Shown here: piece after piece, positions 1 through 9,970 of the stretch | Layout of the letters: each line of letters starts with the position of its first letter | Position numbering within the stretch: position 1 is the stretch's first letter | Assembly (NCBI GenBank): GCA_903813345.2 | Contig: CAIIXF020000004.1 | Coordinates: 6,033,525-6,097,524 of the forward strand | Length of the DNA: 64,000 nucleotides | Direction of reading: 5' to 3' | Origin: Owenia fusiformis | Taxonomy: Eukaryota > Annelida > Polychaeta > Sabellida > Oweniidae | Translations under genes and position numbers: made by a program | The notes under the pieces: generated by a model | The model's input: only the letters and a program-made list of their open reading frames with translations | The model's database searches: none | What the model was told of the DNA's origin: nothing

Positions 1-654
1 GTTGTGATTACTAAGAAACCAAAAAACAAAGCTATATTTTGTATATGACGTTACTTATCACGTGGGGGCCAATTTGATTGATCAGTTAGTTTTATTTCGT
101 TATCTATGACCGTTAGCAGTTATCTAACATTTATTTTATAATGGCTATCGCAAGAACTCTACGTTGGGCTTACAATGGAGAAAACTGCATTTTTGTAGCT
201 GCAAGTTGAGAAAAGCTATTTCAGTTGTCCTTTAAGGAAAAGCGATTGTTTCAAAATTGCTCAGATCTGGCAACCTAATTTATGTGAGATTCAACAAACA
301 ATATCCTACTGAGTTTGATATGCTTGTAGTAAAAATGTCATGGATATTACAATTAATAAGTTGGGCTCTCATTGCCTACATGTATCATAAATGAGCCTTC
401 TTAGCATGAATACTATATTCATTGACTGATTGTGTGACTTTAATATTTTTCAAAAAAATAATTTCATTAGCAATATTTCTGAGATGGACATTGTCTCATA
501 AGCCATTGTTGGCCTGTGGCTTTTGAATATTTGTATAATTATGTAAAATAATAGGCACGTGACAATAAACTACAATTGTTATAATATACTAATGGGGAAC
601 ATGCATACAAATTATGGCACAACTACATTTAAAACTTGCCAAACATTAAATTAA
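1..654. other. No gene seen
   Basis: This AT-rich stretch at the window edge shows no long open frame, no recognisable exon and no clear inverted or tandem repeat. Confidence 0.5.
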
Positions 655-1253
655 AATTAAGGAAACACGATTGCTTTAGAATTGTAATACTAAAGCGCTA
701 TATCTTCAGAGCTTAATGTATTTTAGTTTACATGAATTGATTGCTTTAAATTTCCGCTACTTGTATGTCTATGTAGCTTAATGTATGACTCTCAGGAATT
801 CCGAATAACTGACGCTATTAAAAAACATGAATACAAATCTATGACACAACTATATCAAAAACTTGGCAAAGATTACGCTAACATTAAGGAAACACAATTG
901 TTTTAAAATTGCATTACAAATGCTCTATGTCTTCATAGCTGAATGCATGGTTTTTAACTCACGAACTAGTGTACAAAGTAATGCTGACTGTCTGTACAGG
1001 TATTTGTTGACGCTAATATTAAGGAAACACAATTGTTTTAAAATTGCAATACAAATGCTATAAGTCTTCATAGCTTAATGCATGGTTCTTAACTCACTAA
1101 CTAGTGTAAAAAGTAATGCTGACTGTCTGTACAGGTATTTGTTGACGCTAATATTAAGGAAACACAATTGTTTTAAAATTGCAATACAAATGCTAAAGTC
1201 TTCATAGCTTAATGCATGGTTCTTAATTCACTAACTATTATTAGGTATTTGTT
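655..1253. repeat. Tandem repeat, unit about 133 bp
   Basis: Three good copies and one diverged leading copy lie head to tail just downstream of the 3' end of the first DUF229 gene. Good copies start near 870, 1010 and 1143. Each carries the words ATTAAGGAAACACAATTG, then TTTTAAAATTGCA, then CTTCATAGCTTAATGCATGG, then GCTGACTGTCTGTACAGG. The short open frame at 863-1063 is read through these repeats and is not a gene. Confidence 0.8.
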
Positions 1254-1289
1254 GACTATATCTCATGAAATAAAATAATGTAATGTACA

Positions 1290-3251
1290 CTATTTCTGAA
1301 GCTTACAATGACAAAACCTCCGCAAATATGGCAGTTTAGTCATCACACAATGTGGGTCGTTACCATATTTATTAATCCTACTTATTGCCCCTTCATTCAT
1401 TTTGAATGAATCATCATATTTGGAGTGCATGATTGTTGATTCAAAATGGCCATCACCAGGCATAGTTACTATGGTAACCTGATAGAGAATGTGACCTGAT
1501 GTCAGATCATCAGAGAAGTCGGGAATCCTGCCGTCATAGTCTGCACTCTTTTTGAACTTAAGAACATTATCATTGAGTTTGAGCATGACTGCATTCACAA
1601 TGCGACGGAGGTAAAGCTTATTACATTCAGACCGCTGTTGCTCTGTGATATTGTTGATTTTATTGACAATATGTCCCGCTGCTTTAACAACATCCGGGTC
1701 TTTGTTTGACGCAGTGACCCAGTTTAGACAAGCGCACCAATGAGGTTCAATGTCTGCATCCTGGCACGACCTCGTTTTGGGAATTTCATGAAAGAGGCTA
1801 ATTCCCCGGTCCGATGTAGTGAACTCCTTATGTTTGGACATGTCTAATAGCTGTTCAAACGTTTCGTGGATATCAAACGGCGTGCTTAAACGATGGCGGT
1901 TAATCTGCAGATTCTTTATCTCATTTGAATAGCGTTTTTCAAACCACTCTGGAAATCTCAATCCAAAGAAGGGCATTCTTTCTTCGAGCTTTCCTTGTAT
2001 CGATTTGCGTATGTCCTGGAATCGCGCACCATGGTCGCTCATTAAGATCAAAAGAGCATTGTCTAGGTAGCCATTTTTGTGTATGTGTTTTAACCACGTG
2101 TAAAGATCATCATCTGCTTTCTGGAGCGCATTCACTGATTCATGACTAAACTCATTGTGAAACAAAAACATAAACTTTGGAAAGTCTCTATACATTGAAT
2201 ACATATCGGATATCCAATTCATCATGTTCCTATGCCTCGGCAGAGAGCCTAAACAGAAGGCGGGACTCCCTTCATTGCTGACGAGTATTTCAAATGTGCG
2301 GTAATAATGATCAACTGGGGGATTCCTAAATCCAAGCATGCGAAACTGAAACGTACCGGTGGAGGAAACATCTTCACCCCATTGAGTGACATATCCCTTT
2401 TCGCTGTATTCATTCCAAATCCATGGGTGATAATCGACAGTCTTTGCCCCAGATTTTCCTCGGCGTGCTTCGGGGAGTTCAGTTTCTGTTTTTCCAGTAA
2501 GAATTGGAAGTAAAGCTTGTGCGGTACCATCACCAACAATATTATAACCTTCCAGGCTGATTCCGTTGAGTACTTCCGTAAAGTATTTATGCGATTTCGG
2601 GAGATTACGTATCCAACTCATGCGAGACACAGAATCAAATCCAAACATTAGAATATCAAGTTTTGGATTAGATTGTCTCAATTTTGTAACACGTTGAAAA
2701 ACGTTTGCATTGTATGAGATGCCAGAATGAAAATTCACATATTTTGCCCCATCCGACGATTCACAATAGATTTTGAAGAAATCTGATTTCAGTTGATACC
2801 CTGATTTTATTTTCATTTCGGGTGCTCCTAACACCGTTTTGAAATCGTTTTCACGAACCAATGGCCATAAAGAGCATGCTATTTCTCCATATTTCTCGAT
2901 AGCACTGTCTTCAAATAAAACTGTCCCGTTATAGACTCGTATCCAGTTAGGTTCACCAGTGCATTTTAGTGGCGTTTCCTTTTGGTAGAACTGGTAAATT
3001 GACGGATCGAATGGATTCATGTGGGGATGAACACACGTTTGGTTTTCTTCCGGTTTAGGTTGATCCACGAACATGGAACCCATTCCCTGCGCAAACACCT
3101 TTATTTGTCTACTGTGTGCCCAAGGTTTATACACTAGAAAGTATCCCAGTATGGACATAAAGGACATAACAAAAACAGCTCGCCTTTTTTTGCGCAGAAG
3201 ATGCCTTAGGCACATCATTAACATGATTTGTATCGACTGGACCAAACTCAT
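1290..3251 (-). CDS. DUF229 family membrane protein, paralogue 1 (intronless)
   Basis: Single open frame of 653 aa in the DUF229 family (alkaline-phosphatase/sulfatase-like fold, substrate unknown). A basic N-terminus (RKKRR, residues 20-24) precedes one hydrophobic segment at about 25-42 with no cleavage site, so a type II topology with a lumenal or extracellular catalytic part is predicted. Family signatures are present in order: LDILMFGFDSVSR (198-210), whose Asp206 is the expected first metal ligand; GDGTAQALLPILTG (240-253), whose Thr is the likely nucleophile position; NEFSHE (366-371); and SDHGARFQD (405-413), the second metal site. The C-terminal part is Cys-rich (CQDADIEPHWCACLNW). 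The length suits the family and no frame is broken. The start chosen is the first ATG, ten codons upstream of the Met that aligns with the start of the copy at 12327-14282. An intron in the 5' UTR cannot be excluded. The family call is confident; the substrate is not known. Confidence 0.88.
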   Translation of the reverse strand: MSLVQSIQIMLMMCLRHLLRKKRRAVFVMSFMSILGYFLVYKPWAHSRQIKVFAQGMGSMFVDQPKPEENQTCVHPHMNPFDPSIYQFYQKETPLKCTGEPNWIRVYNGTVLFEDSAIEKYGEIACSLWPLVRENDFKTVLGAPEMKIKSGYQLKSDFFKIYCESSDGAKYVNFHSGISYNANVFQRVTKLRQSNPKLDILMFGFDSVSRMSWIRNLPKSHKYFTEVLNGISLEGYNIVGDGTAQALLPILTGKTETELPEARRGKSGAKTVDYHPWIWNEYSEKGYVTQWGEDVSSTGTFQFRMLGFRNPPVDHYYRTFEILVSNEGSPAFCLGSLPRHRNMMNWISDMYSMYRDFPKFMFLFHNEFSHESVNALQKADDDLYTWLKHIHKNGYLDNALLILMSDHGARFQDIRKSIQGKLEERMPFFGLRFPEWFEKRYSNEIKNLQINRHRLSTPFDIHETFEQLLDMSKHKEFTTSDRGISLFHEIPKTRSCQDADIEPHWCACLNWVTASNKDPDVVKAAGHIVNKINNITEQQRSECNKLYLRRIVNAVMLKLNDNVLKFKKSADYDGRIPDFSDDLTSGHILYQVTIVTMPGDGHFESTIMHSKYDDSFKMNEGAISRINKYGNDPHCVMTKLPYLRRFCHCKLQK

Positions 3252-3736
3252 AAGGCTACTGGTGGTTCCCCAAGTTACACGTTATTCCGGGACGTTATTC
3301 TGGTCAGCATGTGACGTGTCCGTCCTGAATCTATACGATATAGGTACAATCCGACTCCGATGCACAAACTGTGAGTATAGCCTAGACTAGGGTTGACTAG
3401 ATAAGGGAAGTATGTTTCAATTTCTTTCTTATTTCATTTTCAATTTAGGCTATTTGAATCAGTAAAATTGCACGGCGAGTGACAGTGTGATGACCGCCTA
3501 GACATAGGCCAAGGGAAAAGTAATGGTAAGCTGATTATGGAAGAGACAGGCGCACAAGTGAGATTGAAACATTTTCAAAAATGTTGACTAGTTCTCCTTA
3601 CTGGTATCAAATTGTATTCCCAAATCTCTCAAAAATCTTCTTCAAAGTGTTTTTCAAACTTATGTCATTGTTTTTTCAAATCTTTATCTTTCTTAGAACT
3701 GCATATAATACTGCATATAAAAGAACAACCATAGAT

Positions 3737-3897
3737 ATCTGCAATTGCCTGGCAAGTTGAAACTTGTAACAAGTGATATGGTTAGTTAATACAGAAATTG
3801 TCACTGATGGAATCAGGGAGGTCAGCAGTGGCCAATCAAATCACTTGTTACAAATGTACATTTTTCTGGATAATGAACTTGCCTGGCAATTGCAGAT
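3737..3897. repeat. Short MITE-like inverted-repeat element (about 161 bp)
   Basis: The ends match as an inverted repeat: ATCTGCAATTGCCTGGCAAGTT at the left and its near-perfect complement at 3876-3897. The inner arms also pair (AACTTGTAACAAGTGAT with ATCACTTGTTACAA), so the whole unit can fold into a hairpin. There is no coding capacity. Confidence 0.75.
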
Positions 3898-3955
3898 TTT
3901 CAAAAATTCTCAACATGGCCTGTAGAGAGTAAATAGGGAAATTAAAAAAAATTCT

Positions 3956-4467
3956 GAACTACTAGTATCAAAGCGACCAGGATCACAATGTACATGGTCA
4001 GAATGACCCTAAACATGATGAAATGACTTTTTCAGCCCACTGAAAATGTGACTGAATAGTAGCTAAAAGTAGCCCTTTAGGAAAGGTCACTGAACAAATA
4101 TTTTGAATTTTTGAGAAAATGTGCCCAATATATTGCCCTAACTGATACAATGTTTGAAATTTTAGAAAATTGTCTGAAACAAAAATGGCGATCATAAAAA
4201 GGAAAATAGATTACCTTTCTATTCATTTTTTTACTTTTTCTATGAATGATATCACATTTTCAAAGATAGTATCATTTAGAGCAATATATTGGGCCCAATT
4301 TCTGAAAAATTCAAAATATTCTGTTTAGTGACCTTTCCTAAGCTCCTACTTTTAGCTATTTTTCAGTCACATTTTCAGAGGGCTGAAAAAGTAATTTCAT
4401 CATGTTTATGGTCATTCTGACCATGTACATTGTAATCCTGGTCATGTAAATGATATGAGGAACTAGT
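3956..4467. repeat. Foldback (hairpin) element
   Basis: Two arms of roughly 230 bp face each other around a spacer near 4200-4230. ACCAGGATCACAATGTACATGG on the left pairs with its complement near 4420-4445, and TTTCAGCCCACTGAAAATGTGACTG pairs with the segment near 4365-4390. The outermost bases are ACTAGT on both sides. The arms differ by scattered substitutions, so the element is old. No protein is encoded. Confidence 0.8.
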
Positions 4468-5172
4468 TAAATTGACTGTAGGTCATAACAGAACTCTATT
4501 ATATTTGTTAAAACAATGTCTAAAAATGAAGCATGTTTTGTCACTTCCTGTTTTTTCATTTCCTGTTAAGTACCACGGCACCTTAACAAGTGGTTGTGCA
4601 CCTGTTCTTCACCTCTTCTACAGCCCATTTCACTGTTTTATTTCGTCAGTAGAAAGAAATCGGGAGATCATTGTGCAATCATATATGGAAAAGTATATTC
4701 ATACACGAATGGCATTTCTATATTTCAGATTATTTAGTTTTTTGTGCAACAAGCCTCTGCCCTCTTGTAATTTAAAGAATTTTAGCCATGAACTACCCGA
4801 TGCCTCATAATATCAGAGCATGCTTCAGGTGAAACAGAAAGATGCTACGAGTATCAGAATGCAGAATGATCTTTTATTTCTTATTTTTGATAGCCTTTTG
4901 ACAGTTTGACATCGCTTCAAATTGAAGTTCAAACAATGAAATGGGCTGCATCCCGGGCTGCATCCCCGGGGCTGCATCCCTACTGATGTTGATGTACAGC
5001 TAACTATTACTTTTCCATTGACCCTGCGTGATCCGTTTTGATGTTTTTACCATTTTGCATCTTCATACTTTCAGTTATAATATTTCATCCTATTATATCA
5101 TCCCATTTTCAAGTGTCTGTCAAATTAAAAAAAACATTAAACAAACAAGATGACGATGACCCACCTAGCGGG

Positions 5173-5199
5173 TGCGCATGCGCCATAGTTCACTTCCTG
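5173..5199 (+). promoter_or_regulatory. NRF-1-type palindrome next to an ETS-type site
   Basis: TGCGCATGCGCC at 5173-5184 matches the NRF-1 / erect-wing consensus, and CTTCCTG at 5193-5199 matches an ETS core. This pair is common in TATA-less housekeeping promoters. It lies about 70-90 bp upstream of the ATG of the candidate small gene at 5265. Promoter function is inferred from motif and position only. Confidence 0.45.
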
Positions 5200-5264
5200 A
5201 GAGTAAAGTGAGATTTTGACGAATTTCTAGTTATTATTTAGAATATCACCCTTATCATTACCAC

Positions 5265-5967
5265 ATGATTGTACACAGGTTATCATATGTAAGAATCGAT
5301 CATAAAGAAACATTTTACTGTATAAATTCATGTCTCTGTGGTTCTGGAAAGGAAATAGATAAAATTAATGTCGAAATTTCACCTAATATCGCCCGTGTCC
5401 TACAGGTAAAAATGTTTGGATCTAAAAAATAAGCAATTAAAGGACTATACTGAAACAGAATATGTAAAAATAGAAATATTTATACATTGCCTAACTTTTT
5501 TATATTTCAGTTTGTGTTGTAGTTTAGCTATCATATCTGTGGCCTCTTATATTTTGATGCTTCTCTGCCATGGCTGAAACTCCCCAAATACTGCTTTGCT
5601 GCACATGATACATAACTATCTGAAATATACAAAAGTTAGGACTTGTAATGTGTTTCCATTTTTTCTTATGCCTATTTTTTAATTCAAAGTAGTTCCAAAC
5701 ATTTAAAATTTTACTGTCTTCACTTGAACCTAATCTTGTACTGTAAATGTTTGTGTGGGCTAACCTGGTTTTCTCTTGTCACTGTTAGTTATGTCGGTGT
5801 TTACATCTCCTTAGAATAAAAATAGCCTGATAGTTTATTTTTTATTGCAGTTACACACGCAAGTACAAGCCAAGGCAAAGAAGAAGTCGGACTCAAAGAC
5901 AGAACCTCATTTGATCCTTCGGTCCAGGTTACTTATAGACCTTACCCAGCAGGTCAGTAGTCCCTGA
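5265..5967 (+). CDS. Candidate small two-exon gene, 85 aa, function unknown
   Basis: Proposed exons are 5265-5405 and 5851-5967, joined in phase 0 across a 445-bp intron with a good donor (CTACAG/GTAAAA) and acceptor (TTATTGCAG/TT). The product starts MIVHRLSYVRIDHKETF and contains a Cys cluster (CINSCLCGSG, residues 19-28) and a basic stretch (QAKAKKKSDSK). It ends LILRSRLLIDLTQQVSSP before TGA. An AATAAA signal lies about 140 bp beyond the stop, and an NRF-1/ETS pair lies just upstream. I do not recognise the family. Exon 1 could instead begin at the acceptor-like TGTACACAG ending at 5279, which would make this the 3' end of a longer gene. A competing frame from an ATG at 5370 stays open for 33 codons across the same junction. 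Confidence 0.4.
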
Positions 5968-6108
5968 CAACAGCATGGGTTTGTAGAAAAAACTGGGTAC
6001 CGGGTAGTAAATCCTCCATGCTGGTTTCAAACTTGGTACCCGGTCGAAAAAACCAGTAAAAACCCGTAATCTTTAAAAACTGCTGTGTTTCCTAACTGTG
6101 GATTGTAA

Positions 6109-6114
6109 AATAAA
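6109..6114 (+). promoter_or_regulatory. Polyadenylation signal AATAAA
   Basis: Canonical hexamer downstream of the candidate small gene's stop codon, at a normal distance for a short 3' UTR. Confidence 0.4.
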
Positions 6115-6629
6115 GATTTCATACAATATTATATTAAAATGACCCCCATTTTAATGCGTTTTATTTCAAATCGGTGTCCTCCTCGGAGGGTTCAGTAACC
6201 CTGGGTATTTATCAAAAAGATAATTGCTTATCAATAAGTGCACACACTGACATTTTGTCTGTGTAATTTACTGTATGCCTCAAATCGTTTGATCACCTCT
6301 ATAACTGTGCAAGGGAAATGCCATTGTGATTAATGAGAGGATGTATAAGGAAAAATAATGATTCAAAGGATCACTTCAAAGGATATCTAATATCATTTTA
6401 TTTTTAATTGCATTTTTTGACACACAAGAAAAGATATAAGCCAAAAAATGTTGAAAAATTTAGACGTCAGCCTCGAAAATTTGAAAATTTCATACATTGG
6501 AAATCCAAGGTGCCAAAGCTTGCAGAACCCCTGTGAATAGTTATTGTAATTTGTATTTGAGCAAGGATTTTAAAATGTAAATATAAATATCAAGTTGTTT
6601 GGGAATCATTTAATTCCATGGTGTAAGCG

Positions 6630-6811
6630 CACTGGCTGATCCAGGAGGGGAGGGGGGGGGGGCATTTAGAGTCCCAAAAGCCTAAAAAATAGGCCTCTCT
6701 GGGCTTTTATAGGCCAAATTACCCAAAAATGGGCCATAATTTCAAAATTTGGGCCCAATTTTGGTATTAACATTTTGAATGACCCCCCCTTGGTCTCTGG
6801 ATACGCCAGTG
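6630..6811. repeat. MITE-like element of the 'GGCGGATC' type
   Basis: The element opens with CACTGGCTGATCC and a G-run, and closes with GGATACGCCAGTG, an imperfect inverted repeat. The interior is built from AGGCCT, GGGCCC and AAATTT words. Related elements lie near 16057-16225 and 19527-19780. Confidence 0.6.
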
Positions 6812-7980
6812 AAGCCTACACAACATTGAATGATATTTGTATATTATAAAGACATAATGTCCTAGTGAAGTTCTGAAATGAATTCCTCAAATAATAATAA
6901 TTGATTTTTTGCATGATGACTTGATGAGTTAAAGTAATCTTCTAAAATATCGCCAATATTCAAAAATTTCAAAATTTCATGCCACATTCCTTTTCTTTCA
7001 AAAAAGTCCAACAGTTCTGACTTTATTTTGTAATTCTACTTTGATTAATGAAGAAACATGTTGAGACAATCATAACACAACTTGTGACTTTCAAAAATGA
7101 AATAACCTAACTAATGCATTTCTGAACTCCTAATGCATGTAAGTCCTGATCTAAACTTCTACAAAATGAGTTCTCTAACTCATTTTGTAGCTCATTTTGT
7201 TTATTTGCAGAATTTCAAAATTTTGATTTAGACAGTAATTCTTCAATTGTTATCTCCATCTCAATATTTTTCCAAAGTTATCCCCAGTGTAACATTTTAT
7301 ACAATTATTTTTTGGTGATAAACCTCAGAAGGAGTTTCAACTACATAGAGAATAAACAAAAAACACTCAGAAATTAAATTGGTAGCTTATTTCATGTGTT
7401 AGGTGTTTTTAAAACTCTAAAATTGTTTTTTACTTACATGTACAATCATTTTGGTCAGAAAATATCAATGAGGTCAGTCCAGTTCTATTTAAATTATGGG
7501 GGGGGGGGTCACTGTACAGAAATGTACAGAAAAGGGAAAAATTCACAATTTTTATTATGTTTGTATCTACTAAACTAATTTTATAATGTTTATTTTTTTC
7601 AACTCTAGCACACCCAACCTGATTATGATTTTTGGCGATCCCAAGTAACATGACAATGAGAAAGAATGATGGTGTATAACTTTGGCACACTCCACCAGGC
7701 TTGGATTTCTGATGATGCATCATGCTGGAAGTTTAGTGTACACCAACAAAAATATAACGCCACTGTATGTACTTATCTTTGTTAGAAGGCCCATGTACTT
7801 GGGAAACCAGTGCAGAGAGCATTTTTTTAAAAAGTCAAAAGTAATGTGATGAAATGTGATACAAATATTCTACAAGTTGTGAAGGCTTACACCATGGAAC
7901 TAATCATTCCTGGGATTGGGTTCGATTCCCAAACGACTTGATATAGTATTCATTTCACTTTTATTTTGGCTTTTTTTATA

Positions 7981-8142
7981 CCGGTGTAAAAGAAATTATG
8001 GTCCCCTGGGGATTATGGTCCCCTTTCTTAAGGCCCTGATTACGGATACGATAATAAGGGAAAGAGTTGTATTTAGGTCACCATATAAATCAATGGAAAG
8101 TAGGACCATAATTTGATAGGACCTCCTACCCTTTTACACCGG
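7981..8142. repeat. CCGGTGTAAA MITE, copy 1
   Basis: The ends are CCGGTGTAAAAG and CTTTTACACCGG, a perfect 12-bp inverted repeat, with TA on both sides. The interior carries TTATGGTCCCCTGGGGATTA and GTCACCATATAAATCAATGG. Two further full copies occur at 29682-29854 and 39027-39196, and half an end near 20280-20295. The size and TA duplication suggest a Tc1/mariner-type MITE. Confidence 0.8.
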
Positions 8143-8862
8143 TACATACAAGTAGTTGAACAACCCTTGTAGTTTCATCTGAAAAGTTTATTTAAAGAAC
8201 AGTTAAAGGGAGAATCAGATCTATTGGGTGTGACAAAATTGCAAGCAACATGTACAATTGTCTTACCAATTCATGTATATTCCTTACAATCTCAAATACA
8301 ATATCTCCCAAAAATCAATGATACCTGTATGTTATGAACTGGTGAAATTATCAAATGGGATTCAATGTGCCAAAATAGGGAAAAATTGTTTAAATTCTCC
8401 CAAATTAAAATGGTAACCGTAAAATAAAATAGAATGTACATGTATTATCATGGGCTTTTAAGAGATTGATAGAGATTTTATGGTAGGCCTATTGTTGTAA
8501 AAATCCTAAAGTTTTCCTCAAATAATACAGCTTCAATTCCCCTTGTCACACTGTGCAGAGTCTAATAAGCACAATACAACTACAAGACGGGGGGGGGGGG
8601 GTAATTCCAGAGTTGTGTTGCGACCACATTATATGAGTGAATACATTAAGGCCTAATATTGTAAAAATCTCTGAATTATTAATGTAGAGTCAGCTTATCC
8701 CGAAAGTTCATGTACTGTAAGCAAAGGGAAAGCCGAATTCTTTAAATTAACACTCTCAGAAAATCGTTATGGAAGACCCACAACGGAAGATTAGTTAAAA
8801 TAAAATCTGGCTGTTCTAGTACAGCTATTAAATTACCCTTCCTCTAGCTATCTCTCTATCTA

Positions 8863-9440
8863 GCTTATGCACACTGGTGATCCACTCGATTACGCTTGTT
8901 ACCGAAATGGTTCGTTTTGGTAACAAATGTAACAAAATGTCGGAACGTCGAAGGTACCTTTTTTCTCTTTTCCTTATTTCACGCGTTGTAGGCAGAATCC
9001 CCACGACGTTTTTTCTCACAATGCAAACGTATATCAGTATCATATGTTTTAGAAAATGTTCATGTTTGCGAAAAATAGCTCAGAAGATAACAGAATCGTC
9101 GATTTAATTCCTCACTTAAGTTACATAAACGGTTTGGGTTAAAAGTGCAGATCTTAACTGTTTTTCGATAAACCGTTTATGCCGCGTTTATGTAACTTAA
9201 GTGAAGAATTAAATCGATGATTCTGTTGTCTTCTGAACTATTTGTTCGCAAATATGTACATTTTCTTAAACATATGATACTGATACACGTTTGTGTTAAA
9301 AAAATATCGTGGGAATTCTGCCTACAACGTATGAAATAAGGAAAAGAGAAAAATCGTACCTTCGATGTTCCGACATTTTGTTACCAAAACGAACCGTTTT
9401 GGTAACCAGCGTAATCGAGTGGATCACCAGTGTTATAGGC
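8863..9440. repeat. Large foldback element (about 270-bp arms)
   Basis: The left arm (8863-9135) and right arm (9173-9440) are near-complete inverted copies around a spacer of about 37 bp. Matching landmarks are ACTGGTGATCCACTCGATTACG with its complement at 9408-9432, and CAGAATCGTCGATTTAATTC with its complement near 9200. The open frames on both strands here (8828-9107 and 9309-9608) are products of the arms. The transcript would form a long hairpin. Confidence 0.85.
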
Positions 9441-9576
9441 TATGTTATGAAACCTACTGAGTTACTCCCTGCTGAAGGACAACGGCACAGCCGCTGTTTC
9501 CACGACGTCGTGTGTCTAAGTGTATACTTAACATTATATGCATCTTTTTTTCATTTGCAAGTACACAATCTCATAT

Positions 9577-9970
9577 TACTTAGGTGGTTCAAAAAGTTTT
9601 GCAGTTGATGCCATAACTTCAAGGAAAATATCGTGTCGCTTGTCTATTGTGATGTCATAGAGACAATTAGAAAATTGAAGAATTTGAAGAAAAATAGCCA
9701 CCCAAAGACACTTACACTTGCTAATTGCCATTTTACAAAGAGTTTATTCAAGCAAGAAAACTATTTGGAAAAACGTAATTTCGGGTTGAACATGGTACCC
9801 ACCACTCTGGTTACCATAGCAACCATATCTCAAGAACCAATCAAAATTGAGGTCCCAAATTTTGCTATATAATGTATAAATATATATATGTGTACCAAGT
9901 TTCATTGCAAAAGTCCTATTTTCCTTGAAGTTATGGTATCAACTGCAAAACTTTTGAACCACCTAAGTAA
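9577..9970. repeat. MITE with about 55-bp terminal inverted repeats
   Basis: The ends read TTACTTAGGTGGTTCAAAAA and its complement, and pairing extends through TTTTGCAGTTGATGCCATAAC and TTCAAGGAAAAT. The interior is unique, with no transposase. The GGTGGTTCAAAA end resembles the elements at 53499-54024 and 54598-55224. Confidence 0.8.

Noticed and set aside
4472-4810. 112-codon plus-strand frame downstream of the foldback at 3956-4467
   Set aside because: Composition is not protein-like (Phe/Leu/Ser-rich from T-rich DNA) and no domain or consistent splice pattern links it to the exons at 5265.
7900-7935. GGGTTCGATTCCC word resembling a tRNA T-arm
   Set aside because: No A box or acceptor stem at a proper distance could be found, so a tRNA or SINE call is not supported.
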